A stretch of DNA of 64,000 nt from Bufo bufo (lineage: Eukaryota; Chordata; Amphibia; Anura; Bufonidae): positions 399,246,119 through 399,310,118 of the forward strand of contig NC_053392.1 in NCBI RefSeq assembly GCF_905171765.1, read 5' to 3'. Made by a program: the position numbers and the translations under genes. This document shows, in pieces, positions 53,061-63,427 of the stretch; positions within the stretch are counted from its first letter, which is position 1, and every line of letters starts with the position of its first letter. Below the pieces are notes generated by a model. That model made no database searches. It saw nothing but the letters and a program-made list of their open reading frames with translations, and had not been told where the DNA came from.

Positions 53061-53195
53061 CTCTCCTCTGTCTGGGTGCCGGGGCCTAAATGTGTGACAG
53101 TGGCCTGTTCCAGTGGTGGGTGACGTGAAGCCTGATTCTCTGCTATGACATTAAGACAGATTCTGTGCTGACATAAGGCCAGATTCTCTGTTACG
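53061..53195. repeat. First unit of the 141-bp array, left of the foldback
   Basis: A single unit (CTCTCCTCTGTCTGGG, then CCTAAATGTGTGACAGTGGC) in the same orientation as the main array at 59323-62945. It ends at GTTACG (53190-53195), the duplication that flanks the foldback element. Confidence 0.88.
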
Positions 53196-55527
53196 TACGG
53201 CATACATATTAGGACATCGTCAAACATCATCCACAACTCCATCCTCCATCAGGCAAAACTCCCTCCTACCTCAGACCTCAGACAAAACTCTGTCCTCCCT
53301 CATCCAAAACTCCGTCCTCCCTCAGACATCAGCCAAAACTCCATCAGACATCAGCCAAAACTCCGTCGTCCCTCAGCCAAAACTCCGTCGTCCCTCAGCC
53401 AAAACTCTGTCGTTCCTCAGCCAAAACTCCGTCGTCCCTCAGCCAAAACTTCGTCGTCCCTCAGCCAAAACTCCGTCGTCCCTCAATCAAAACTCCGTCA
53501 GACATCAGCCAAAACTCCGTCCTCCCTAACTCAAAATATGCCCTACTACACACACTCTTCACCTGACAGAGCTGCTGGAGAGGCAAAGGACCTGTGATGA
53601 TGTCATGACCATGTGATGAGTCACGTGTGTGGGAGGGGTCAGATGTGCACAGCAGCTGGTAGAGTGTACAGAACTGTAGCCATCAAATAGAGCTCTGTAC
53701 TAGAGATGTGTGTGTAACCTGCATGTAGCAGATATGTATGTGTACCCTGCATGTAGCAGAGCTGTGTACTGTGTAGCAGAGCTGTATGTGTAACCTGCAT
53801 GTAGCAGAGCTGTATGTGTAACCTGCATGTAGCAGAGCTGTATGTGTAACCTGCATGTAGCAGAGCTGTATGTGTAACCTGCATGTAGCAGAGCTGTTTA
53901 CTGTGTAGCAGAGCTGTATGTGTAACCTGGATGTAGCAGTGCTTTGTACTGTGTAGCATATCTGTATGTGTACCCTGCATGTAGCAGAGCTGTGTACTGT
54001 GTAGCAGAGCTGTATGTGTAACCTGCATGTAGCAGAGCTGTATGTGTAACCTGCATGTAGCAGAGCTGTGTACTGTGTAGCAGAGCTGTATGTGTAACCT
54101 GCATGTAGCAGAGCTGTATGTGTAACCTGCATGTAGCAGTGCTGTGTACTGTGTAGCAGAGCTGTATGTGTAACCTGCATGTAGCAGAGCTGTGTACTGT
54201 GTAGCAGAGCTGTATGTGTAAACTGCATGTAGCAGAGCTGTGTACTGTGTAGCAGAGCTGTATGTGTAACCTGCATGTAGCGGAGCTGTGTACTGTGTAG
54301 CAGAGCTGTATGTGTAACCTGCATGTAGCAGTGCTGTGTAATGCGTAGCAGAGCTGTATGTGTAAGTTGCATGTAGCAGAGCTGTGTACTGTGTAGCAGA
54401 GCTGTATGTGTAACCTGCATGTAGCAGAGCTGTGTACTGTGTAGCAGAGCTGTATGTGTAACCTGCATATAGCAGAGCTGTGTACTGTGTAGCAGAGCTG
54501 TATGTGTAACCTGCATGTAGCGGAGCTGTGTACTGTGTAGCAGAGCTGTATGTGTAACCTGCATGTAGCGGAGCTTTGTACTGTGTAGCAGAGCTGTATG
54601 TGTAACCTGCATGTAGCAGTGCTGTGTACTGCGTAGCAGAGCTGTATGTGTAACTTGCATGTAGCAGAGCTGTGTACTCTGTAGCAGAGCTGTATGTGTA
54701 ACCTGCATGTAGCAGAGCTGTGTACGGTGTAGCAGAGCTGTATGTGTAACCTGCATGTAGCAGAGCTGTGTACTGTGTAGCAGAGCTGTATGTGTAACCT
54801 GCATGTAGCAGAGCTGTGTACTGTGTATCAGAGCTGTATGTGTAACATGCATGTAGCAGAGCTGTATGTGTAACCTGCATGTAGCAGGCTGTGTACTGTG
54901 TAGCAGAGCTGTATGTGTAACCTGCATGTAGCAGTGGTGTGTACTGTGTAGCAGAGCTGTATGTGTAACCTGCATGTAGCAGAGCTGTGTACTGTGTAGC
55001 AGAGCTGTATGTGTAAACTGCATGTAGCAGAGCTGTGTACTGTGTAGCAGAGCTGTATGTGTAAACTGCATGTAGCAGTGGTGTGTACTGTGTAGCAGAG
55101 CTGTATGTGTAACCTGCATGTAGCAGAGCTGTGTACTGTGTTACAGAGATGTGTGTGTAACCTGGGAACTATAAAAAAGTGTAAAAAAAATAAATAAATC
55201 AGATCACCCCCTTTTCCCAAAATGAAAATAAAAGAACTGAAAAAATACACATCATGGGTGTCGCAATGTGTAAAAACACCCATTGTATAAAAATATATTC
55301 CCCATACGGCAAACAGCAAAACAGAAAAAAAATCTCCAAATGTCCGATTCGCCGTTTTTGGTCGCTTCATTTGCTACAATTTTTTTTATAAAAAGTGATT
55401 AAAAAGTCTTAAACACCCCAGATGGTATCAGTGAAAAGTTCAGATTGCCCTGCAAAAAATGAGCCCCACCCAGCTCCGTACACATAATTACAAAAAAGTT
55501 ATAGGGGTCAAAATATGGCGACAAAAA
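53196..55527. repeat. Foldback left arm
   Basis: From the outside in: terminal repeat; 22-bp array of CAAAACTCCGTCGTCCCTCAGC (53268-53535); a unique block with ATGTGATGAGTCACGTGTGTG (53540-53700); the 48-bp array (53705-55155); and an AT-rich block (55160-55527) with CAAAATATGGCGAC at its inner end. Confidence 0.88.
53705..55155. repeat. 48-bp array, left arm
   Basis: The full unit is 28 bases (CAGAGCTGTATGTGTAACCT, then GCATGTAG) plus 20 bases (CAGAGCTGTGTACTGTGTAG). The 28-base part sometimes occurs alone. The array gives open frames of over 400 codons on the minus strand (ALLHAGYTYSSATQYT), because 48 and 3 are commensurate; these are not genes. Confidence 0.92.
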
Positions 55528-55642
55528 GATTCTGGAAATCTCCTGTCACTCCGAGTTACTCAGAATTGGTAGCCTAATTAATAAATACATGCAACATGAA
55601 TGCATATATGCCGCTTCACACAAAAGTAGATAACAAGTGTTA

Positions 55643-55997
55643 GGCCTCTTGCACATAAACGTTGTTGGTCCATTCCGTGCATTGGGGAAAGCAATTTGCA
55701 GTCCCCAATGCACGGGCAACGTGCGTGCAGCGGCCAGGACAGATCCAGACCCATTCAACTTGAATGGGTCCGTGAGCATGTTCTACTTTTTTGCTGTGCG
55801 GAGGCACTGCCAGAAACACCACGGAAGCACTCTGTAGTGCTTCTATGGGGATCCGATCCGTGTTTCCGTTCCGTTCAAGTGAATGGGTCGACATCACGGA
55901 TGCAGGATGCACACGGCTGGTGCCCTGTGTATTGCGGAACTGCCGTATGTGGTCCACAATACAACCACGGGCACACAGCGGCCATGTGCAAGAGGCC
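55643..55997. mobile_element. PIF/Harbinger-type MITE in the foldback loop
   Basis: The ends GGCCTCTTGCAC and (inverted) GTGCAAGAGGCC are flanked by TTA at 55640-55642 and 55998-56000. The interior has complementary GTGCATTGGGG and ATTCAACTTGAATGGGTC blocks. It belongs with the GGCCTCATGCACACG group. Confidence 0.85.
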
Positions 55998-56073
55998 TTA
56001 CAAAGATGGGATTTATGGTGCACATCCTCTTATGCTTCCCATATTCCACAGATTTATATCACACAGCTACTTA

Positions 56074-56890
56074 CAGTTGTACTGATAAGTTTACATACCC
56101 TTGCAGAATTTATGATTTCTTAAAGGGGTATTCTCATCTTCCCTTTTCATACTTACCTTCCTTGAGCGCGACGTTCACTTCCTGGATTCTTCTCCCGGCC
56201 AGGCCGTGCTTGCGCAGAAGACTGAAGATTTTCTCCCGGCCGGGCCGCTCAATGTCCTGAACGCGCACGCCGCTGAGCATGTGCCATGGTGACTTATTCC
56301 TGGCCTGTATATTACAGAGTCGGCGTGCGCGTTCGCGGCTCTGTACTATACTGGCCAGGAAGAAGTCATCATGGCGCATGCGCGGCGGCATGCGCGTTCA
56401 GGACATTGTGCGGCCCGGCCGGGAGAGAATCTTCAGTCTTCTGCGCAAGCGCGGCCCGGCGGGATTCGACAGGAGAGGTGGCCGTAACCAGGGGAGACCA
56501 AAGACAACATCAGGTAAGAGGTGACTTATTTTCTAAAAAAGGGTGGGAATTGGATAATAAAATGTATTTAGAAAAATGATCACTGTCAAATCATTAACAG
56601 ATTTAACAGTGATCATTAAGATGAGAATACCCCTTTAACCATTGTGCAGAGAATATGAATGATAACACGGACACTTTTCTCTCGCTCATGGTTAGTGGTC
56701 GGCTGAAGCCATTTATGTCAAACAACTGTGTTTACTCTTTATAAATCATAATCACAACACAAACTCCCCAAATGACCCTGATCAGAAGCTTACACGCCCC
56801 AGTTCTTAATACCATGTATTGCCCCCTTTAACATCAATGACAGCTTGAAGTCTTTTGTGGTAGTTGTGGTAGTCTTCCTGTTGAAAAACA
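56074..56890 (-). pseudogene. Tc1-like transposon remnant split by a MITE
   Basis: CAGTTGTACTGATAAGTTTA at 56074, preceded by TA, is a Tc1-type terminus. After the MITE, the stretch 56640-56890 (AATACCATGTATTGCCCCC, ATGACAGCTTGAAGTCTTTT) resembles the complement of the interior of that Tc1 family. The rest is missing. It differs from the intact Tc1 at 34233. Confidence 0.65.
56124..56634. mobile_element. piggyBac-type MITE inside the Tc1 remnant
   Basis: This 511-bp foldback element has ends AGGGGTATTCTCATCTT and its complement AAGATGAGAATACCCCT. It is flanked by TTAA at 56120-56123 and 56635-56638. GC-rich inner arms carry CTTGCGCAGAAGACTGAAG and CGGCCGGGCCG with their complements. It is the innermost layer of the nest. 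Confidence 0.88.
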
Positions 56891-56899
56891 AAAAGCAAT

Positions 56900-57062
56900 T
56901 CCACCACAGTTTTACGGGATTTTTATTTACGACATTTGATGTGCGATAAAACTGACCGGTTACTTTTATTCTACAGGTCAGATCGAATCCGGCGATACCT
57001 TATATGTATAGTTTTTCTTGCGTTTTAATAGTGATAAAAAAATAAAATAAAAATCTGATTTA
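56900..57062. other. Non-coding tract in the foldback loop
   Basis: AT-rich sequence with TCCGGCGATACCTTATATG. It looks like an extension of the AT-rich block at the inner end of the right arm that is not present in the left arm. Confidence 0.4.
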
Positions 57063-59322
57063 TTTTTTTGCCGCCATATTTTGAGCCCTATAACTTTTTT
57101 GTAATTATGTGTACGGAGCTGGGTGGGGGCAAATTTTTTTTGCGGGGCAATCTGAACTTTTCACTGATACCATTCTGGGGTGTTTAAGACTTTTTGATCA
57201 CTTTTTATTTAAATTTTTGTAGCAAGTGAAGCGACCAAAAACAGCGAATCAGACATTTGGACCCTTTTTTTTTCTGTTTTGCTGTTTGCCTTATAAGGAA
57301 TATATTTTTATACAATGGGTGTTTTTACACATTGCGAAACCCATGATGTGTATTTTTTTAGTTCTTTTATTTTCATTTTGGGAAAAGGGGGGTGATCTGA
57401 ATTTTTATGTGTTTTTTTTACACTTTTTTATAGTTCCCAGGTTACACACACATCTCTGTAACACAGTACACAGCCCTGCTACATGCGGTTAGACACACTG
57501 CTCTATATACACAGTACACAGCTCTGCTACATGCAGGTTATACACATACAGCTCTGCTACACAGTACACAGCTCTGCTACATGCAGGGTACACATACAGA
57601 TCTGCTACACAGTACACAGCACTGCTACATGCAGGTTACACATACAGCTCTGCTACATGCAGGTTACACATACAGCTCTGCTACACAGTACACAGCTCTG
57701 CTACATGCAGGTTACACATACAGCTCTGCTACATGCAGGTTACACATACAGCTCTGCTACACAGTACACAGCTCTGCTACATGCAGGTTACACATACAGC
57801 TCTGCTACACAGTACACAGCTCTGCTATATGCAGGTTACACATACAGCTCTGCTACATGCAGGTTACACATACAGCTCTACTACACAGTACACAGCTCTG
57901 CTACATGCAGGTTACACATACAGCTCTGCTACATGCAGGTTACACATACAGCTCTACTACACAGTACACAGCTCTGCTACATGCAGGTTACACATACAGC
58001 TCTGCTACATGCAGGTTACACATACAGCTCTGCTACACAGTACACAGCTCTGCTACATGCAGGTTACACATTCAGCTCTGCTACACAGTACACAGCACAG
58101 CTCTGCTACATGCAGGGTACACATACAGATCTGCTACACAGTACACAGCTCTGCTACATGCAGGGTACACATACAGATCTGCTACACAGTACACAGCACT
58201 GATACATGCAGGTTACACATACAGCTCTGCTACACAGTACACAGCTCTGCTACATGCAGGGTACACATACAGATCTGCTACACAGTACACAGCACTGCTA
58301 CATCCAGGTTACACATACAGCTCTGCTACACAGTAAACAGCTCTGCTACATGCAGGTTACACATACAGCTCAGCTACATGCAGGTTACACATACAGCTCT
58401 GCTACATGCAGGTTACACATACAGCTCTGCTACATGCAGGTTACACATACAGCTCTGCTACAGGCAGGTTACACATACAGCTCTGCTACACAGTACACAG
58501 CTCTGCTACATGCAGGGTACACATACAGATCTGCTACATGCAGGTTACACACACATCTCTAGTACAGAGCTCTATTTGATGGCCACAGTTCTGTACACTC
58601 TACCAGCTGCTGTGCACATCTGACCCCTCCCACACACGTGACTCATCACATGGTCATGACATCATCACAGGTCCTTTGCCTCTCCAGCAGCTAGCAGCTC
58701 TGTCAGGTGAAGAGTGTGTGTAGTAGGGCATATTTTGAGTTAGGGAGGACAGAGTTTTGGCTGATGTCTGACGGAGTTTTGGCTGATGTCTGACGGAGTT
58801 TTGGCTGAGGGACGATGGAGTTTTGGCTGAGGGACGACAGAGTTTTGGCTGAGGGACGACAGAGGTTTGGCTGAGGGACGACAGAGTTTTGGCTGAGGGA
58901 CGACTGAGTTTTGGCTGAGGGACGACGGAGTTTTGGCTGAGGGACGACGGAGTTTTGGCTGAGGGACGACGGAGTTTTGGCTGAGGGACGACGGAGTTTT
59001 GGCTGAGGGACGACGGAGTTTTGGCTGAGGGACGACGGACTTTTGGCTGAGGGACGACGGAGTTTTGGCTGAGGGACGACAGAGTTTTGGATGAGGGACG
59101 ACAGAGTTTTGGCTGATGTCTGAGGTCTGATGGAGTTTTGCCTGATGTCTGAGGGAGGACGGAGTTTTGGATGAGGGAGGACGGAGTTTTGTCTGAAGTC
59201 TGATGGAGTTTTGGATGAGGGAGGACGGAGTTTTGTCTAAAGTCTGAGGTAGGAGGGAGTTTTGCCTGATGGAGGATGGAGTTGTGGATGATGTCTGACG
59301 ATGTCCTAATATGTATGCCGTA
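57063..59322. repeat. Foldback right arm
   Basis: Inverted copy of 53196-55527: AT-rich block (57063-57430), 48-bp array (57430-58560), unique block with ACACGTGACTCATCACATGG (58565-58740), 22-bp array (58745-59275) and the terminal repeat. Array copy numbers differ from the left arm. Confidence 0.88.
57430..58560. repeat. 48-bp array, right arm (inverted)
   Basis: Units CTACATGCAGGTTACACATA, CAGCTCTG and CTACACAGTACACAGCTCTG alternate as in the left arm but in opposite orientation. Long plus-strand frames (MQVTHTALLHSTQLCY) are array artefacts. Confidence 0.92.
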
Positions 59323-62300
59323 GTTACGGGACCTCTCTCCTCTGCCTGGGTGCCTGGGCCTAAATGTGTGACAGTGGCCTGTTCCAGTGGTGGCTGACGT
59401 GAAGCCTGATTCTCTGCTATGACATGAAGACAGATTCTGCGCTGACATAAGGCCAGATTCTCTGTTACGGGACCGCTCTCCTCTGTCTGGGTGCCGGGGC
59501 CTAAATGTGTGACAGTGGCCTGTTCCAGTGGTGGGTGACGTGAAGCCTGATTCTCTGCTATGACATGAATACAGATTCTGCGCTGACATAAGGCCAGATT
59601 CTCTGTTACGGGACCACTCTCCTCTGCCTGGGTGCCTGGGCCTAAATGTGTGACAGTGGCCTGTTCCAATGGTGGGTGACGTGAAGCCTGATTCTCTGCT
59701 ATGACATGAATACAGATTCTGCGCTGACATAAGGCCAGATTCTCTGTTACGGGACCTCTCTCCTCTGCCTGGGTGCCTGGGCCTAAATGTGTGACAGTGG
59801 CCTGTTCCAGTGGTGGGTGACGTGATGCCTGATTCTCTGCTATGACATGAAGACAGATTCTGTGCTGACATAAGGCCAGATTCTCTGTTACAGGACCTCT
59901 CTCCTCTGTCTGGGTGCCGTGGCCTAAATGTGTGACAGTGGCCTGTTCCAGTGGTGGGTGACGTGAAGCTTGATTCTCTGCTATGACATGAAGACTGATT
60001 CTGCGCTGACATAAGGCCAGATTCTCTGTTACGGGACCTCTCTCCCCTGCCTGGGTGCCTGGGCCTAAATGTGTGACAGTGGCCTGTTCCAGTGGTGGGT
60101 GACGTGATGCCTGATTCTCTGCTATGACATGAAGACAGATTCTGCGCTGACATAAGGCCAGATTCTCTGTTCCGGGACCGCTCTCCTCTGTCTGGGTGCC
60201 GGGGCCTAAATGTGTGACAGTGGCCTGTTCCAGTGGTGGGTGACGTGAAGCCTGATTCTCTGCTATGACATGAATACAGATTCTGCGCTGACATAAGGCC
60301 AGATTCTCTGTTACGGGACCTCTTCCCTCTGCCTGGGTGCCTGGGCCTAAATGTGTGACAGTGGCCTGTTCCAGTGGTGGGTGACGTGAAGCCTGATTCT
60401 CTGCTATGACATGAATACAGATTCTGCGCTGACATAAGGCCAGATTCTCTGTTACGGGACCTCTCTCCTCTGCCTGGGTGCCTGGGCCTAAATGTGTGAC
60501 AGTGGCCTGTTCCAGTGGTGGGTGACGTGATGCCTGATTCTCTGCTATGACATGAAGACAGATTCTGTGCTGACATAAGGCCAGATTCTCTGTTACAGGA
60601 CCTCTCTCCTCTGTCTGGGTGCCGGGGCCTAAATGTGTGACAGTGGCCTGTTCCAGTGGTGGGTGACGTGAAGCTTGATTCTCTGCTATGACATGAAGAC
60701 TGATTCTGCGCTGACATAAGGCCAGATTCTGTGTTACGGGACCTCTCTCCTCTGCCTGGGTGCCTGGGCCTAAATGTGTGACAGTGGCCTGTTCGAGTGG
60801 TGGGTGACGTGAAGCCTGATTCTCTGCTATGACATTAAGACAGATTCTGTGCTGACATAAGGCCAGATTCTCTGTTACGGGACCTCTCTCCTCTGCCTGG
60901 GTGCCTGGGCCTAAATGTGTGACAGTGGCCTGTTCCAGTGGTGGCTGACGTGAAGCCTGATTCTCTGCTATGACATGAAGACAGATTCTGCGCTGACATA
61001 AGGCCAGATTCTCTGTTACGGGACCGCTCTCCTCTGTCTGGGTGCCGGGGCCTAAATGTGTGACAGTGGCCTGTTCCAGTGGTGGGTGACATAAAGCCTG
61101 ATTCTCTGCTATGACATGAATACAGATTCTGCGCTGACATAAGGCCAGATTCTCTGTTACGGGACCTCTCTCCTCTGCCTGGGTGCCTGGGCCTAAATGT
61201 GTGACAGTGGCCTGTTCCAGTGGTGGGTGACGTGAAGCCTGATTCTCTGCTATGACATGAATACAGATTCTGCGCTGACATAAGGCCAGATTCTCTGTTA
61301 CGGGGCCTCTCTCCTCTGCCTGGGTGCCTGGGCCTAAATGTGTGACAGTGGCCTGTTCCAGTGGTGGGTGACGTGAAGCCTGATTCTCTGCTATGACATG
61401 AAGACTGATTCTGCGCTGACATAAGGCCAGATTCTCTGTTACGGGACCTCTCTCCTCTGCCTGGGTGCCTGGGCCTAAATGTGTGACAGTGGCCTGTTCC
61501 AGTGGTGGGTGACGTGATGCCTGATTCTCTGCTATGACATGAAGACAGATTCTGCGCTGACATAAGGCCAGATTCTCTGTTACGGGACCTCTCTCCTCTG
61601 CCTGGGTGCCTGGGCCTAAATGTGTGACAGTTGTCTGTTCCAGTGGTGTTTGACGTGAAGCCTGATTCTCTGCTATGACATTAAGACAGATTCTGTGCTG
61701 ACATAAGGCCAGATTCTCTGTTACGGGACCTCTCTCCACTGCCTGGGTGCCTGGGCCTAAATGTGTGACAGTGGCCTGTTCCAGTGGTGGGTGACGTGAT
61801 GCCTGATTCTCTGCTATGACATGAAGACAGATTCTGTGCTGACATAAGGCCAGATTCTCTGTTACAGGACCTCTCTCCTCTGTCTGGGTGCCGGGGCCTA
61901 AATGTGTGACAGTGGCCTGTTCCAGTGGTGGGTGACGTGAAGCTTGATTCTCTGCTATGACATGAAGACAGATTCTGCGCTGACATAAGGCCAGATTCTC
62001 TGTTACGGGACCTCTCTCCTCTGCCTGGGTGCCTGGGCCTAAATGTGTGACAGTTGTCTGTTCCAGTGGTGTTTGACGTGAAGCCTGATTCTCTGCTATG
62101 ACATTAAGACAGATTCTGTGCTGACATAAGGCCAGATTCTCTGTTACGGGACCTCTCTCCACTGCCTGGGTGCCTGGGCCTAAATGTGTGACAGTGGCCT
62201 GTTCCAGTGGTGGGTGACGTGAAGCTTGATTCTCTGCTATGACATGAAGACAGATTCTGCGCTGACATAAGGCCAGATTCTCTGTTACGGGACCTCTCTC

Positions 62301-62945
62301 CTCTGCCTGGGTGCCTGGGCCTAAATGTGTGACAGTTGTCTGTTCCAGTGGTGTTTGACGTGAAGCCTGATTCTCTGCTATGACATTAAGACAGATTCTG
62401 TGCTGACATAAGGCCAGATTCTCTGTTACGGGACCTCTCTCCACTGCCTGGGTGCCTGGGCCTAAATGTGTGACAGTGGCCTGTTCCAGTGGTGGGTGAC
62501 GTGATGCCTGATTCTCTGCTATGACATGAAGACAGATTCTGTGCTGACATAAGGCCAGATTCTCTGTTACAGGACCTCTCTCCTCTGTCTGGGTGCCGGG
62601 GCCTAAATGTGTGACAGTGGCCTGTTCCAGTGGTGGGTGACGTGAAGCTTGATTCTCTGCTATGACATGAAGACAGATTCTGCGCTGACATAAGGCCAGA
62701 TCCTCTGTTACGGGACCGCTCTCCTCTGTCTGGGTGCCGGGGCCTAAATGTGTGACAGTGGCCTGTTCCAGTGGTGGGTGACGTGAAGCCTGATTCTCTG
62801 CTATGACATGAAGACTGATTCTGCGCTGACATGAAGCCAGATTCTCTGCTATGGCATGAAGAGACTGATTCTCTGCTGACATGAAGCCAAATTCTTTGCT
62901 ATGGCATGAAGAGACTGATTCTCTGCTGACGTGAAGCCAGATTCT
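59323..62945. repeat. 141-bp satellite-like array, about 25 copies
   Basis: TAAATGTGTGACAG recurs every 141 bp from 59361 to 62745. Units carry diagnostic variants (CTGTCTGGGTGCCGGGG or CTGCCTGGGTGCCTGGG; GAAGCTTG, GAAGCCTG or GATGCCTG; ATGAATACAG or ATTAAGACAG). The series V-C-C-V at units 2-5 repeats at units 7-10, giving a five-unit (705-bp) higher-order repeat, and units 17-19 match 22-24. The right edge decays (62830-62945). Because 141 is divisible by three, minus-strand frames stay open for up to 1380 codons; these are not proteins. Confidence 0.95.
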
Positions 62946-63256
62946 CTGCTATGGGACCTCTGTCCAATTGATATTGGTTCATTTTTATTTTTTTAATTTT
63001 CATTTTAATTCATTTCCCTATCCACATTTGTTTGCAGGGGATTTACCTACATGTTGCTGCCTTTTGCAGCCCTCTAGCTCTTTCCTGGGCTGTTTTACAG
63101 CCTTTTTAGTGCCCAAAAGTTCGGGTCCCCATTGACTTCAATGGGGTTCGGGTTCGGGACGAAGTTCGGGTCGGGTTCGGATCCCGAACCCGAACATTTC
63201 CGGAAAGTTCGGCCGAACTTCTCGAACCCGAACATCCAGGTGTTCGCTCAACTCTA
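62946..63256 (+). promoter_or_regulatory. hAT 3' terminal region
   Basis: It matches 405-674 of the truncated copy: CCCTATCCACATTTGTTTGC, TGCTGCCTTTTGCAGCCC, CCCCATTGACTTCAATGGGG, then about eight GTTCGGG/CCCGAAC motifs before the terminus GTTCGCTCAACTCTA. Confidence 0.8.
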
Positions 63257-63264
63257 TTGACCAT
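63257..63264. repeat. hAT target-site duplication, right copy
   Basis: TTGACCAT is identical to 45737-45744. Retroelement sequence resumes immediately after it. Confidence 0.93.
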
Positions 63265-63411
63265 CCAAGTCATGCGTTAGATAAGGTTCTCCAGAAGAAC
63301 TTTAGTCAAGCTCTGGTTGGAACATTATAAGCCAAGTCTACGCATCGAAGAAGATATATAAAAAGCCCTTTTTAAGCATTCTAAATACATTCACATTTTA
63401 TGGAATATTTT

Positions 63412-63425
63412 GGAAAGAAGGGGGA
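63412..63425 (+). promoter_or_regulatory. Polypurine tract
   Basis: GGAAAGAAGGGGGA lies two bases before the 3' LTR and would prime plus-strand DNA synthesis. The 147 bp before it (63265-63411) are retroelement 3' sequence with no ORF. Confidence 0.8.
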
Positions 63426-63427
63426 TT

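Larger units (their letters stand above)
53196..59322. mobile_element. 6.1-kb foldback element with satellite-filled arms
   Basis: The ends TACGGCATACATATTAGGAC and its complement are perfect for at least 26 bp. Arms of about 2.3 kb (53196-55527 and 57063-59322) are inverted copies, each containing a 22-bp array, a unique block and a 48-bp array. It is flanked by GTTACG at 53190-53195 and 59323-59328, and those flanks rejoin as the normal sequence of a 141-bp unit (CTCTGTTACGGGACC). The loop holds a Harbinger-type MITE and a Tc1 remnant with a TTAA MITE. No transposase is encoded, and the 6-bp duplication does not fit a family that I can name with confidence. Confidence 0.88.
45745..63256 (+). 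mobile_element. 17.5-kb hAT transposon with subterminal satellites
   Basis: Its ends are TAGGGATGAGCGAAC (45745) and GTTCGCTCAACTCTA (to 63256), imperfect inverted repeats sharing TAG and GAGCGAAC. They are bracketed by the 8-bp duplication TTGACCAT. Order: 5' promoter-like region, 295-bp array (46430-49506), broken BED-hAT transposase (49529-52943), 141-bp array interrupted by a 6.1-kb foldback, and a 3' terminal region. It sits in the 3' part of the retrovirus-like element. Both ends are full of CCCGAAC/GTTCGGG motifs, probable transposase-binding sites. Without the foldback it is still about 11.4 kb, far larger than a typical hAT. Confidence 0.93.

Noticed and set aside
53639..55370. Long minus-strand frames of 413, 478 and 180 codons (ALLHAGYTYSSATQYT repeats)
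   Set aside because: They are translations of the 48-bp array in several frames at once. The inverted arm gives the same peptides on the plus strand at 57483-58623.
58740..62882. A 1380-codon open frame on the minus strand, plus overlapping frames of 687 and 242 codons
   Set aside because: It reads through the 141-bp array and the 22-bp array of the foldback. The unit length is a multiple of three and lacks stops in more than one frame, no domain is present, and it crosses an element junction.
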